12,932 nucleotides of DNA from DASVCZ01 sp036381335 (GTDB lineage: Bacteria; Patescibacteriota; Microgenomatia; UBA1400; PJMF01), in the NCBI GenBank assembly GCA_036381335.1, contig DASVCZ010000065.1, positions 1 through 12,932 of the forward strand, in the 5' to 3' direction. The notes beneath the pieces are model-generated. The model was not told where the DNA came from. It saw only the letters and a list, made by a program, of their open reading frames with translations, and did no database searches. Every line of letters starts with the position of its first letter. The first letter of the stretch is position 1. Below, one piece after another: positions 1-7,019 of the stretch. The position numbers and the translations under genes were made by a program.

Positions 1-1018
1 ACCTGACTACGAACTCACACGTTTTTATAAAGTCGATTCATTTTTCAGATTTTACATGCCTTTTTATCAATTTTTTCCAAGCCTTTTTAAAATTCCGTAC
101 CAACTCACTAGTAATGCTGTTCGCCTTAAAGCTACACAAAGATTTTTAGAACTCAGGTATCAAGAATCAATCGAAAAATTTTTAGCACAGGAAAACCCCG
201 ATATCTGTATCAGCACCTACTTTATGTATAACTTCAATTTGGATACACATAAGAACATCAACCGAAAACCTTTCATCAACATTGTTCCAGATCCTCGAAG
301 TATCCATCCTCTCTTCATCTCATCTGCAGCTGATGCTAACTTTGTCTTCGATGATCAAGCCAAAAAAAATGGCCAACACTTGCATCCTGAGGCAACTTAC
401 ATTCCTTCCGGTTGGTTCGTCCGCCCACAATTTGAAGACAAGTATGATCAAATATCAGTTCGAAAAGAGTTGAAGTTGGATGAGAAAATGTTCACCATTT
501 TTGTAGCCTCCGGTTCTGAGGGGACGACTATGATTATGAAAGTCTTGCCCGCATTAGTACTAACGCCAGCGCCCGTGCAAATTGTTGTCGCCTGTGGCAA
601 TAATAATAATTTATTAAAAGGAATTTCTGGACTGAAAAAATTATTGAAAAGCACCAATAGCGCTAATAAATTAATTGGTTTGCACTTTACTAAAGATATC
701 CATAAGTATATGCAAGCTGCTGATTTGGTAGTGGGTAAAGCTGGTCCCAATATGTTGTTTGAATCGGTAGCTACTCGGACGCCGTTCTTTGCTATTACTC
801 ATATTTCTGGCCAGGAAGATGGCAACCTAGATATCATTCGCGACTATAACTTGGGGTACGTAGAGGAAAACCCTTTAAAAGCCCAAAAACTACTGCATCA
901 GATCATTGAAAATCCAGCAGAGCTTCATCAATTTGTGCCTTACTTGAAAACGATGGCGGAATATAATCAGGGTGCTAAAAAGAAATTGGTGGAACTTGTT
1001 GAAAAATTAATTAACTAA
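1..1018 (+). CDS. GT28-type glycosyltransferase (MurG / MGDG-synthase-like), 5' end missing
   Basis: Likely transfers a nucleotide-sugar-derived sugar to a lipid acceptor at the inner face of the membrane. The reading frame stays open from base 2 to the first ATG at 56, and the 18 extra codons (PDYELTRFYKVDSFFRFY before the Met) read like the N-domain of MGDG synthases. The gene therefore probably starts outside the window and ATG 56 is internal. The C-terminal Rossmann domain shows the donor-site motif GKAGPN (734-751), followed by an acidic FES, and GQEDGN (809-826). Both are typical of the MGDG-synthase/MurG family, in the form KAGPN..E and GQE.GN. FVASGSEG near 505-530 is the usual glycine-rich start of that domain. 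The stop at 1016-1018 overlaps the end of the convergent ligase gene. The acceptor cannot be read: glycolipid synthesis is more likely than MurG lipid II synthesis because of the GQE.GN form, but this is inference. Confidence 0.8.
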   Translation, partial: PDYELTRFYKVDSFFRFYMPFYQFFPSLFKIPYQLTSNAVRLKATQRFLELRYQESIEKFLAQENPDICISTYFMYNFNLDTHKNINRKPFINIVPDPRSIHPLFISSAADANFVFDDQAKKNGQHLHPEATYIPSGWFVRPQFEDKYDQISVRKELKLDEKMFTIFVASGSEGTTMIMKVLPALVLTPAPVQIVVACGNNNNLLKGISGLKKLLKSTNSANKLIGLHFTKDIHKYMQAADLVVGKAGPNMLFESVATRTPFFAITHISGQEDGNLDIIRDYNLGYVEENPLKAQKLLHQIIENPAELHQFVPYLKTMAEYNQGAKKKLVELVEKLIN

Positions 1019-2783
1019 GAGAATCCAACTCACTGACCGTCGTCGCCTGCTCCGCACTTTTATCTTCACGGATTTTAACTAACCGTGGGAAGCGCAAGGC
1101 TACCCCCGCGCTATGGTTCGGCGACTTCGTTAACTCATCCGCCGCCACCTCAATGACTAAGTCGGGCGCCGCCCAGACGTCGGGGACTAAGGCTTTGCTG
1201 ACGTCATACTCTTTGGGTTGCTCAGTCACCGCTAGCTCATCTAACCGCCGCTTCATTTCCCTCAGTTGCTCATCAGAAAGACCGGTGCCAATTTTGGCAA
1301 TAGTCACAAACGGTTTTTCTTGGCCTTCATTTTTAACACCAACTAAAATCGCCCCGATGCCAAAACCTGTCCGCTTACCGCGACCAAAATAATACCCCAT
1401 GACAACTACATCTAAGGTATCTTTGAGCTTGCCGGTGGCACCTTCTTCTTCTTTAATTTTGACCCAACTCCAGCCCTTGCGACCACTTTGATAAGGTGAA
1501 TCTATCTGTTTGATGACCGCTCCTTCCAATCCTTTCGCCAATTGTTGGTTATGGAAGTTTCGGAGCACTTCCGGGTCTGAAGTAGTAATGGAAGGCGTTT
1601 TATATAGCACCTCGTTTTCTTTAAATAGATTGTGTAATACGTCTTTTCTCTCTCGCAGCGGAAGCGGTAAAAGTGACTTTCCATTCAAAGCCAAGACATC
1701 AAAAATGTAAAATCGAAGCGGCACTTTTTTGGCGGTCTCTTCAATTTCATGCTTACGCCGCCGGGTGCTAGTTTCTTGGAACGTCACGATCTCGCCCGTC
1801 TCCCGATTGTACCCAATGGCCTCTCCATCTAAGACCGCCGTCTCCACGTTCAGCTGATCTATGGCCGCATTAAGTTCGGGGAACATGTGGCTGACATTTT
1901 CTAAATTCCGCGTAAAAATACTCAGCTTTTTTTCTTTTTTATGAATGTGAATTTGCACCCGCAAGCCATCATACTTTGGTTCGGCTATTACTTCACCCAT
2001 TTTGGCAATAATTTCAGCTGAAGAATTTAAGCGCTGACAGAGGGCGGGCACTACCGGAATGCCAACTTCCACCGACATATCAGTCAACATTTTTTGGCGT
2101 TGGTCTGGTGAATTTTGGGATAAATATTGTTGGGCCAATAAGCCAATGTCTGCTTTCTTTTGATAGGCGTCTTCTAAAAGAGAAGCTTCGGATTTGTCGC
2201 CAGCCATGGTCCAACTCAAGGCATCGAGCATGGTCATAGTGGAGAAACCTAAGCGGAGCTTGCCAACCACAATCCGGCTGACGAACTTAGCGGAGAGCGC
2301 GTCAAGGTCAGCTAATAAAGTAGTCAGCTGTTGTAATTTCCGTTCCTGTGAACCCTGACCACTTTCTTGGGCAATGATAACTAACCGGTCATACACCTCT
2401 AAGATAGAGAGTTCTTTTTTAGGACTACCCTTTTGAACTAAAAGTGTATGTGCTACTAACCCCATATCACCTAGTTCTTTAAAAAGCTTGGTCACTTGGG
2501 AATTGTCTGCTTCGGTGACTTCACCAAAGAGATTAGTGCTTTCCGCAGTTGGCTGACCGTTGATAGCTAACCGTGACAGCGCCCGAACCACCATCTTGGT
2601 CGAGAGTTGGAACTCTAGCGATTGATAAGTAGGCACCAGCTGCCCTTGCATTAAGTAACACGCAGCCGGAATTTCGTCATGGGCCAGTTCTTGGAATAAT
2701 TTCGACAGCTGATCGGTCATTTCCAACCGCGAGGAGGTGGCTTCTAGTTCTTCTAAGTAGGCGGCAAAGTGAGCAAAAGTCAT
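1011..2783 (-). CDS. lig: ATP-dependent DNA ligase (archaeal/eukaryotic LIG type)
   Basis: Seals nicks in duplex DNA through a lysyl-AMP intermediate. At 590 aa it matches the usual length of archaeal-type replicative ligases. The N-terminal DNA-binding domain spans about residues 1-215, including KLRLGFS at 175-181. The adenylation domain carries motif I KYDGLR with nucleophile K270, the TRNLENV segment (291-297), motif III LDGEAI (318-323), IIIa FYIFDVL (358-364), IV GLEGAVIK (418-425) and V WSWVKIK (438-444). The OB fold follows and ends in motif VI around RFPRLVKIREDK (564-575). All catalytic motifs are intact. It follows the fic gene on the same strand with only 4 bases between them, so co-transcription and possibly coupled translation are likely; upstream there is only a weak GAAAG. 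Bacteria normally replicate with NAD-dependent LigA, so this enzyme may be for repair or an extra. Whether LigA also exists cannot be seen here. Confidence 0.95.
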   Translation of the reverse strand: MTFAHFAAYLEELEATSSRLEMTDQLSKLFQELAHDEIPAACYLMQGQLVPTYQSLEFQLSTKMVVRALSRLAINGQPTAESTNLFGEVTEADNSQVTKLFKELGDMGLVAHTLLVQKGSPKKELSILEVYDRLVIIAQESGQGSQERKLQQLTTLLADLDALSAKFVSRIVVGKLRLGFSTMTMLDALSWTMAGDKSEASLLEDAYQKKADIGLLAQQYLSQNSPDQRQKMLTDMSVEVGIPVVPALCQRLNSSAEIIAKMGEVIAEPKYDGLRVQIHIHKKEKKLSIFTRNLENVSHMFPELNAAIDQLNVETAVLDGEAIGYNRETGEIVTFQETSTRRRKHEIEETAKKVPLRFYIFDVLALNGKSLLPLPLRERKDVLHNLFKENEVLYKTPSITTSDPEVLRNFHNQQLAKGLEGAVIKQIDSPYQSGRKGWSWVKIKEEEGATGKLKDTLDVVVMGYYFGRGKRTGFGIGAILVGVKNEGQEKPFVTIAKIGTGLSDEQLREMKRRLDELAVTEQPKEYDVSKALVPDVWAAPDLVIEVAADELTKSPNHSAGVALRFPRLVKIREDKSAEQATTVSELDSLS

Positions 2784-2787
2784 ATTT

Positions 2788-3879
2788 TCATTCTTTCAAC
2801 GAATACGTCACACCCTTCGTCACGCCTTCTTTCTTGACCACGCCTTTTTCAATCAGGTCTTTCAGGTCGCGAAGGATGGTATCGACCGAGACGTTAGGTA
2901 GGACCCGCTGGGCATCTTGCGAAGTGGCTTGACCTTGGTTCTGCAGTAACTCTAGCAGAATTATTTGCCGTTCCGAAAGCGCCACTTGCTCACCCAACTC
3001 CCGTTTCATTTTTAAATCTTTAGATAATTTTTGCACCTGTTGACGAACTTTATCAATCTCAATCGCCAACCCATAACAGAAGTACTCCAGCCAATAGGTC
3101 AAGTCATGCTCTTCCGTTTGTTGGACTGACAACAGCGCTTGGTAGTAAGCTTCAACATCGTTATCAAAGTACTGTTCCAAGGAAAAGAAACGCTTAAAGT
3201 CGTAGTTAAGCTTATTGAGGACTAAACTGGCGGTAGCGCGGGCAGTCCGACCGTTACCTTCGATAAAGGGATGGATGTAGACCAATTGATAATGCGTAAT
3301 AGCCCCTTTGATAATAGGATGCACGTGACGGCTGTGTTCACTGTTAAGCCAGTTAAAAAAATCATCCACTAGAAAAGGGACTTCTGCAGACACAGGGGGC
3401 CGAAAAGCCACCCCACCATTGACGGCGCTCCGGACAATGACTTGTTTGTTGCGGTACTGACCAATGTACTCTTCTTCAATTAAACGCTGCATGGTTAAGG
3501 TGTGCAACGTTTTCAATGTTTTGGTCGATAGGATCTGGTGAGAGTGTGTGTGGTCTTGAGCATCAATCCACTTGATGACGTTGCGGTAGTTAATCACCTC
3601 TTGGATGTCGCGCTCACGGGCAATAATGCCCGTTCGCGCCGCCACGTCTTTAGTATCGACAAACCCCTCCAAGCGCACCACTTGCTCGGCTTGGGCTTGC
3701 GTCAGTTCGTTGCCTTCAATCTTGGTTCCGAAGTGAACTGTTCGGCTCAAAGCATCATCCCGAAACTTTGCTTCCCAGGCAGGCACTAACGGGGCACTAT
3801 CAATAATAGCCTTAGCTGATTCAATTTTACTGATGTACGTTAAGAGGTTATGGGTGATGGTATAATGCGGTTGATACAT
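2788..3879 (-). CDS. Fic domain protein with C-terminal winged helix
   Basis: Probable AMP-transferase (protein AMPylation) of the Fic/DOC family, 363 aa. The catalytic loop HPFIEGNGRTAR lies at residues 203-214 (H203, E207, N209, R211, R214) and matches HPFx[D/E]GNGRxxR fully. Upstream are the YIGQYRNKQVIV segment (138-149) and the PP...VP flap (161-168). N-terminal GTKIEGN (51-57) occupies the place of the autoinhibitory helix motif [S/T]xxxE[G/N]: E55-G56 is present but the S/T position is G51. Residues 301-363 form a winged-helix-like domain (SERQIILLELL...SVDTILRDLKDLIEKGVV), the common architecture of stand-alone Fic proteins. ATG 3879 is preceded by AGGA (3887-3890 read on the minus strand) with 7-nt spacing. 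The downstream neighbour is the ATP-dependent ligase. The target is unknown; partnership with DNA metabolism is only suggested by the gene order. Confidence 0.92.
   Translation of the reverse strand: MYQPHYTITHNLLTYISKIESAKAIIDSAPLVPAWEAKFRDDALSRTVHFGTKIEGNELTQAQAEQVVRLEGFVDTKDVAARTGIIARERDIQEVINYRNVIKWIDAQDHTHSHQILSTKTLKTLHTLTMQRLIEEEYIGQYRNKQVIVRSAVNGGVAFRPPVSAEVPFLVDDFFNWLNSEHSRHVHPIIKGAITHYQLVYIHPFIEGNGRTARATASLVLNKLNYDFKRFFSLEQYFDNDVEAYYQALLSVQQTEEHDLTYWLEYFCYGLAIEIDKVRQQVQKLSKDLKMKRELGEQVALSERQIILLELLQNQGQATSQDAQRVLPNVSVDTILRDLKDLIEKGVVKKEGVTKGVTYSLKE
3858..3866 (+). promoter_or_regulatory. Extended -10 promoter (TGGTATAAT) for the phosphoribosyltransferase gene
   Basis: A perfect extended -10, TGG plus TATAAT (3861-3866), predicts a transcription start near 3873, about 60 bases before ATG 3934. 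No clear -35 is visible. It lies inside the first codons of the divergent fic gene, so the two transcription units overlap at their 5' ends. TGGTACAAT appears before the DUF5654-like gene and the tRNA, which supports it as a local promoter form. Confidence 0.55.
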
Positions 3880-3933
3880 ACTTAAGTCCTGGTTTTAGAA
3901 GCACTATTATTGCATATTTTGCAGGGAAAATAC

Positions 3934-4677
3934 ATGTCTTCATCTTTTGTCGAAACTGAGTACTCACCTTTTTCCCGCCCCAATGGTCGTTACCCTCACT
4001 CGCTCTCTGCTTGGCAAGAACTATTACAAGTGCCATCTGGGACCCTGAAACCAGGAGAGCTTCTCATTCCTGCCATTAGTGAAAGAAAACTCGAACGAGC
4101 TATCTCCTGGCTGGCTGAAAAAATAACCAGTCTTCAACGCACACACAATCAACGCTTGATCGTACTCTATAACAAATATGGTGCGGTCAGTATTGGCGAG
4201 AAGCTGGCTATCATGCTTAAAGATAATCCTGACATATCTTTTCATGCTATCCATGTTACCTCTGCTACTGGCTATCAAACGTTCGATGAGCCCCAACTTA
4301 AAGAGTGGCCAAATGTCGACCTGACCAATGCCATCGTATTTATCGTCGAGGATATAGGTGACTCAGGTAATTCTTTGGATATCTGTACCCAAGTTGCCAT
4401 GCAATCAGGAGTCGAACCAGAAAACCTACTCACGTTTAATTTACTCGAAAAAGATCGCCCTCAATTTTCTAAAGCTCATCATCCCGATCTGGCTGGCTTA
4501 AAAGTCAGAGATACCTTCTTGGTGGGAGGCAGTACGTTGGACTCAGGGACAGATGATAAAAAGCGCGAAGCCACGCTCCGACAACTGCGGAATGTCTTTC
4601 ATGTTGTAACAATTCCCTTCCTTCGTACGTTACTGGCTTTTTTCAGCAGCACTACTAACCAAGGAGTTACCCGCTAG
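3934..4677 (+). CDS. HPRT-like phosphoribosyltransferase domain protein
   Basis: Type I phosphoribosyltransferase fold, 247 aa from ATG 3934. That start is preferred because AGGGA (3923-3927) sits 6 bases upstream; an in-frame TTG at 3910 has no such support. The PRPP-binding motif VFIVEDIGDSGNSLD lies at residues 135-149, with the acidic pair E139-D140 as in hypoxanthine phosphoribosyltransferases (VEDIxDTGxT). LLEKDRP (170-176) and LVGGSTLDSGTD (196-207) resemble the later HPRT segments. It is longer than typical HPRT (about 180 aa): there is an N-terminal extension of about 70 residues and a hydrophobic C-terminus (VVTIPFLRTLLAFF). It may salvage purine bases, or it may be a diverged PRT-fold protein; the substrate cannot be assigned. 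It lies 22 bases upstream of the DUF5654-like gene, which has its own promoter-like sequence. Confidence 0.72.
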   Translation: MSSSFVETEYSPFSRPNGRYPHSLSAWQELLQVPSGTLKPGELLIPAISERKLERAISWLAEKITSLQRTHNQRLIVLYNKYGAVSIGEKLAIMLKDNPDISFHAIHVTSATGYQTFDEPQLKEWPNVDLTNAIVFIVEDIGDSGNSLDICTQVAMQSGVEPENLLTFNLLEKDRPQFSKAHHPDLAGLKVRDTFLVGGSTLDSGTDDKKREATLRQLRNVFHVVTIPFLRTLLAFFSSTTNQGVTR

Positions 4678-4684
4678 CGACATT

Positions 4685-4693
4685 TGGTACAAT
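4685..4693 (+). promoter_or_regulatory. Extended -10 promoter (TGGTACAAT), possibly giving a leaderless mRNA
   Basis: TGG followed by TACAAT (4688-4693) starts 8 bases after the phosphoribosyltransferase stop. Only 6 bases separate the hexamer from ATG 4700, so the predicted start point falls on or next to the ATG. No Shine-Dalgarno is present. The same 9-mer precedes the tRNA at 12740-12748. Confidence 0.5.
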
Positions 4694-4699
4694 ACGGCC

Positions 4700-5017
4700 A
4701 TGGCTATCGAATCACCCCAATCTTTGACTGAGTTCCCCTTAGCTTTAATCAAAAATATGATCACCCTAGCTACCAGCGGCTTTGGAGTAGTGGTAGCTTT
4801 AGCTTGGAATGAAGCCATCAAACAATCGGTTGAACAGTATGTTAAGCCCTACTTAGGTGAAAACAGCGGCATTGCCTCTCTTTTTGTGTATGCCATCATC
4901 ATGACTATCTTAGCGGTGACGGTGACGATGCAGCTCTCAATGGCGGAAAAAAAAGTCCAGCAACTGACAGAAAGAGTTAATGATCGGCTCAAGAAAAATC
5001 CTCCTAATCAAGAGTAA
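4700..5017 (+). CDS. Small two-helix membrane protein, DUF5654-like
   Basis: A 105-aa protein with two predicted membrane segments (about 16-35 and 58-79) and a charged, coiled C-terminal tail (MAEKKVQQLTERVNDRLKK). The signature ALAWNEAIK (33-41) at the end of the first helix is the feature I associate with DUF5654, a family of unknown function found in archaea and CPR bacteria. That assignment is from memory, not a search. The short loop between the helices (about 42-57) contains VEQYVKPYLGENSG. No catalytic residues are evident. It follows the phosphoribosyltransferase but has its own extended -10 six bases upstream and no Shine-Dalgarno. The leader element begins 26 bases after its stop. 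Confidence 0.7.
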   Translation: MAIESPQSLTEFPLALIKNMITLATSGFGVVVALAWNEAIKQSVEQYVKPYLGENSGIASLFVYAIIMTILAVTVTMQLSMAEKKVQQLTERVNDRLKKNPPNQE

Positions 5018-5042
5018 TAATTTAGTAGTTTTATAGAATGAC

Positions 5043-5178
5043 AGACCGTCAAAAGCACCGTCGCCAGTAACGTTAATTACCACTTAGGGTAGGATAGGTG
5101 ATTTTGAGAGTGAGAACAAAGAAGACTACAAGTTCCTGTGAGAAACTGAACGTAGAGTCGAACATGTCTGGAATGTAG
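5043..5178 (+). repeat. Duplicated intergenic leader element, copy 1 (putative structured RNA)
   Basis: The 252-base gap 5018-5269 holds no credible gene, but it contains a non-coding element that recurs at 7020-7155 on the same strand. Bases 5043-5128 differ from copy 2 at 3 of 86 positions by hand count; 5129-5178 differ at about 13 of 50. Visible structure: a direct repeat ACCGTC (5045-5050, 5057-5062); a 7-bp stem AATTACC/GGTGATT (5075-5081 with 5097-5103, one G-U pair), in whose 15-base loop two of the three core differences fall; and a hairpin AGTT/AACT (5131-5134, 5144-5147) that becomes AATT/AATT in copy 2. A weak -10-like TAGAAT (5034-5039) would place an RNA 5' end near the element's start. 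It lies upstream of the pilN-like gene and may be a leader RNA or a protein-binding control region. Confidence 0.8.
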
Positions 5179-5226
5179 CATGAGTGCAAAAAAATGTGAG
5201 AACGTAATTTTTTAAAATGAGTGCAA

Positions 5227-5255
5227 TGGACAGTCAACACAGGAGTCTGTACACT
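5227..5255 (+). promoter_or_regulatory. Promoter for the pilN-like operon
   Basis: TGGACA (5227-5232), a 17-base spacer and TACACT (5250-5255) predict a start near 5262 and a leader of about 8 bases before ATG 5270. The spacing is ideal but each hexamer departs from consensus. If correct, transcripts from here exclude the upstream repeat element, so the element would act on this promoter as DNA, or serve a longer transcript. Confidence 0.45.
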
Positions 5256-5269
5256 AGTATCATCTGCTC

Positions 5270-5890
5270 ATGTCAAAAAAAGTCGCCTTTAATATTAATT
5301 TACTGCCCAAAGACCCTTTCTTTGAAACCATCTTGGGTAAAACTCTGAAGTGGGCTTTATCTGTAGGGCGATATATCGTCATTTTTACCGAGTTAATCGT
5401 TATTATTAGTTTTATTACTCGTTTTTCACTTGATCGCCAAGTCACCGATTTGAATCGGGCGATTGAGCAAAAAAGAAACGTCATCTTATCTTACGGAGAG
5501 GTAGAACCTCGAATGCGAAGATACCAGGCCTTACTAGAGCAGTATCAACAAATTGACCAACAACAGAATATTATTACCCTTTTCCCCGAACTGAGCCGAA
5601 TTACACCGCTCGATGTCAAACTGGACACTCTGACTATTACTCCCACCGGTGTTACCCTCTCGGGGACTACCTTATCTCAAAACTCACTCACGCTTTTGAT
5701 CAATAATATGCAACTCTCATCCTTATTTGAAAGCATCAATGTCGGCAGTATTGAAGCCGATCAACAGTCTAACTCGGGTTTTCAATTTGAAATTAAAGCT
5801 ACCACTTCGTTGACACCGACTCGACCGGCAGCCAGAACTCAATCAGCTGGTTCGAATACACCGGCTGTCTCTGAGGAACTCGACTTATGA
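5270..5890 (+). CDS. pilN: PilN-like pilus/secretion assembly protein
   Basis: A 206-aa bitopic inner-membrane protein resembling PilN, which with PilO forms the alignment complex of type IV pili. A short cytoplasmic N-terminus contains the PilN signature INLLP (residues 9-13), the segment that in characterised systems docks into the cytoplasmic PilM. One membrane helix (about 30-50) is followed by a coiled-coil stretch (about 55-105) and a small alpha/beta domain (about 110-180), with a Thr/Pro/Ala-rich end. No Shine-Dalgarno precedes ATG 5270; a promoter-like pair ends 14 bases upstream. Its stop overlaps the pilO-like start (ATGA). No pilM, ATPase or pilin gene is in this window, so PilM would have to be encoded elsewhere. 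Confidence 0.8.
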   Translation: MSKKVAFNINLLPKDPFFETILGKTLKWALSVGRYIVIFTELIVIISFITRFSLDRQVTDLNRAIEQKRNVILSYGEVEPRMRRYQALLEQYQQIDQQQNIITLFPELSRITPLDVKLDTLTITPTGVTLSGTTLSQNSLTLLINNMQLSSLFESINVGSIEADQQSNSGFQFEIKATTSLTPTRPAARTQSAGSNTPAVSEELDL

Positions 5891-6495
5891 CCAAGCGCCA
5901 ACAATTAATGAACACGCTGACAGAGTTTTACCAACGCCCAGTGGCGCAAGCTTCACTGGAACTCTTCCTGTCTATTTGTGCGGTGCTGTTTTTTGCCATC
6001 TTTGCTATTCGACCCACCTTACTGACCATGTCTGATTTAATCAAGGAAATTGAAGATAAGAGAGAATTAAGTCAAAAACTTGATCAAAAAGTGGCAGCTC
6101 TGGCTTCAGCTCAAAACGAACTGCTTAGTGTCCAAGATCGCTTGCAGGTTGTAGACCAAGCTTTGCCTTCAGAACCTAAGTTGCTAGAGTCTCTCTCGTA
6201 TTTAGAAAAAATTGCGAGCGACCAGCAACTGGTCATCGAAAACTTGACGGTCGCAACATTGCCTGAAGAAAGTGGCCGCAACCGATCAGCCCGAACTGGC
6301 CGAAAAAATTACACCATCAACTTTACTGTCCAAGGTGACTATCCGACTATAAAAAGGTATCTGGACCAAGTGTTGAATGTCCGCCGGGCATTTGTCATCG
6401 AAACCGTAGCCTTCACCACCAGCGATAATCGAGGTAAAAAAAGCCTCAAAGCCAACGTCACGCTCGGTGTGCCTTACCTGGAGGAGCAACCATGA
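5887..6495 (+). CDS. pilO: PilO-like pilus assembly protein
   Basis: A 202-aa bitopic protein with a membrane helix at about 24-41, a coiled coil at about 48-90 (LIKEIEDKRELSQKLDQKV...) and a C-terminal ferredoxin-like region (about 95-197). That region contains NYTINFTVQGDYPTIKRYLD (141-160), a segment typical of PilO-family proteins. It is expected to pair with the PilN-like protein in the cell-envelope alignment complex. Start ATG 5887 overlaps the pilN stop by 4 bases and has GAGGA (5873-5877) 9 bases upstream, so translation is probably coupled. The order pilN-pilO with ATGA overlaps supports the call more than sequence identity, which is usually low in this family. Confidence 0.8.
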   Translation: MTKRQQLMNTLTEFYQRPVAQASLELFLSICAVLFFAIFAIRPTLLTMSDLIKEIEDKRELSQKLDQKVAALASAQNELLSVQDRLQVVDQALPSEPKLLESLSYLEKIASDQQLVIENLTVATLPEESGRNRSARTGRKNYTINFTVQGDYPTIKRYLDQVLNVRRAFVIETVAFTTSDNRGKKSLKANVTLGVPYLEEQP

Positions 6496-6947
6496 CCGTC
6501 GCCAAAGCCACCATTGCCAACCTCCGCCAGAAACAATCGTTACTCTACCTGCTTTTGTTTTCACTGGCTACCGTCATGATCTGGGTAGTAATTAGTTTGA
6601 TTACTTCTCAACAAAGACCTGGTATTAGTCCTGAACTCCAGCAACTGGCCCAGCCACTGACGCCTACCTTGAATCAAGATACCCTTCAAAAAATTGAAAG
6701 TAAGCAGTTTTACAGTGAAAGTGAGCTGTCTCAGTTCCCCATTTATAAGATTATCACCGCTCCCAATGGGGTAGACGAACTGGTAGTTACCATTGATACT
6801 GACGAAGCTTCAGTCTTTCCGCCTCGGGAAACTCAAGCGCCCTCCCCGTCTCCCACCCCAGAGGAATCGCCAGCGCAATTTGACACGCCCGCGGCCAGCC
6901 AGTCGGCCACCTCCACCGCCACTGAAAGTGCTGAGGCTGTGCAGTAG
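6492..6947 (+). CDS. Small bitopic protein in the PilP position, unknown function
   Basis: A 151-aa protein with one membrane helix (about 17-38), an exposed segment with PGISPELQQLAQPLTPTLNQ (43-62) and a short YSESELSQFPIYKI region, then a Pro/Ser/Thr-rich tail (from about 112). It starts at ATG 6492 in a 4-base overlap with pilO and has a near-perfect Shine-Dalgarno GGAGGAG (6480-6486). Position and topology match the third partner of a PilN-PilO complex. However, it has no lipobox cysteine and no recognisable PilP beta-domain, so I do not name it PilP. It may be a CPR-specific alignment-complex subunit. Its low-complexity C-terminus resembles the linkers of the surface proteins downstream. 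Confidence 0.75.
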   Translation: MTVAKATIANLRQKQSLLYLLLFSLATVMIWVVISLITSQQRPGISPELQQLAQPLTPTLNQDTLQKIESKQFYSESELSQFPIYKIITAPNGVDELVVTIDTDEASVFPPRETQAPSPSPTPEESPAQFDTPAASQSATSTATESAEAVQ

Positions 6948-7019
6948 TAATTAAGAGAATGAAACGCTAGATTCTCCATAAAATATCTTGCAAAAGATTT
7001 AGCAGTCAGAGTAGACGAA
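6948..7019 (+). other. Intergenic spacer before leader element copy 2
   Basis: This is the first part of the 308-base gap between 6947 and 7256. It holds a small inverted repeat, ATCTT-gcaa-AAGAT (6985-6998), that would form a 5-bp hairpin with a GNRA-type tetraloop. No U-tract follows directly, so it is not a convincing terminator. No gene is seen. Confidence 0.35.

Noticed and set aside
448..750. 100-codon open frame on the minus strand inside the glycosyltransferase gene
   Set aside because: It is fully antisense to a gene with clear family motifs; its translation shows no domain and no Shine-Dalgarno.
5154..5166. GAGTCGAAC in the leader element as a tRNA-like T arm
   Set aside because: On neither strand do acceptor, D or anticodon arms fit around it; only the short word resembles a tRNA.
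5043..5178. c-di-GMP (GEMM) riboswitch, suspected because of the nearby pilus genes
   Set aside because: The characteristic GGNAAACC and GCAAAGCC blocks are not present in either copy.
5189..5213. A-run/T-run inverted repeat (AAAAAAT ... ATTTTTT) as a terminator
   Set aside because: The stem is only A-U pairs and no U-tract follows it, so it would be too weak; it also lies just upstream of the pilN promoter.
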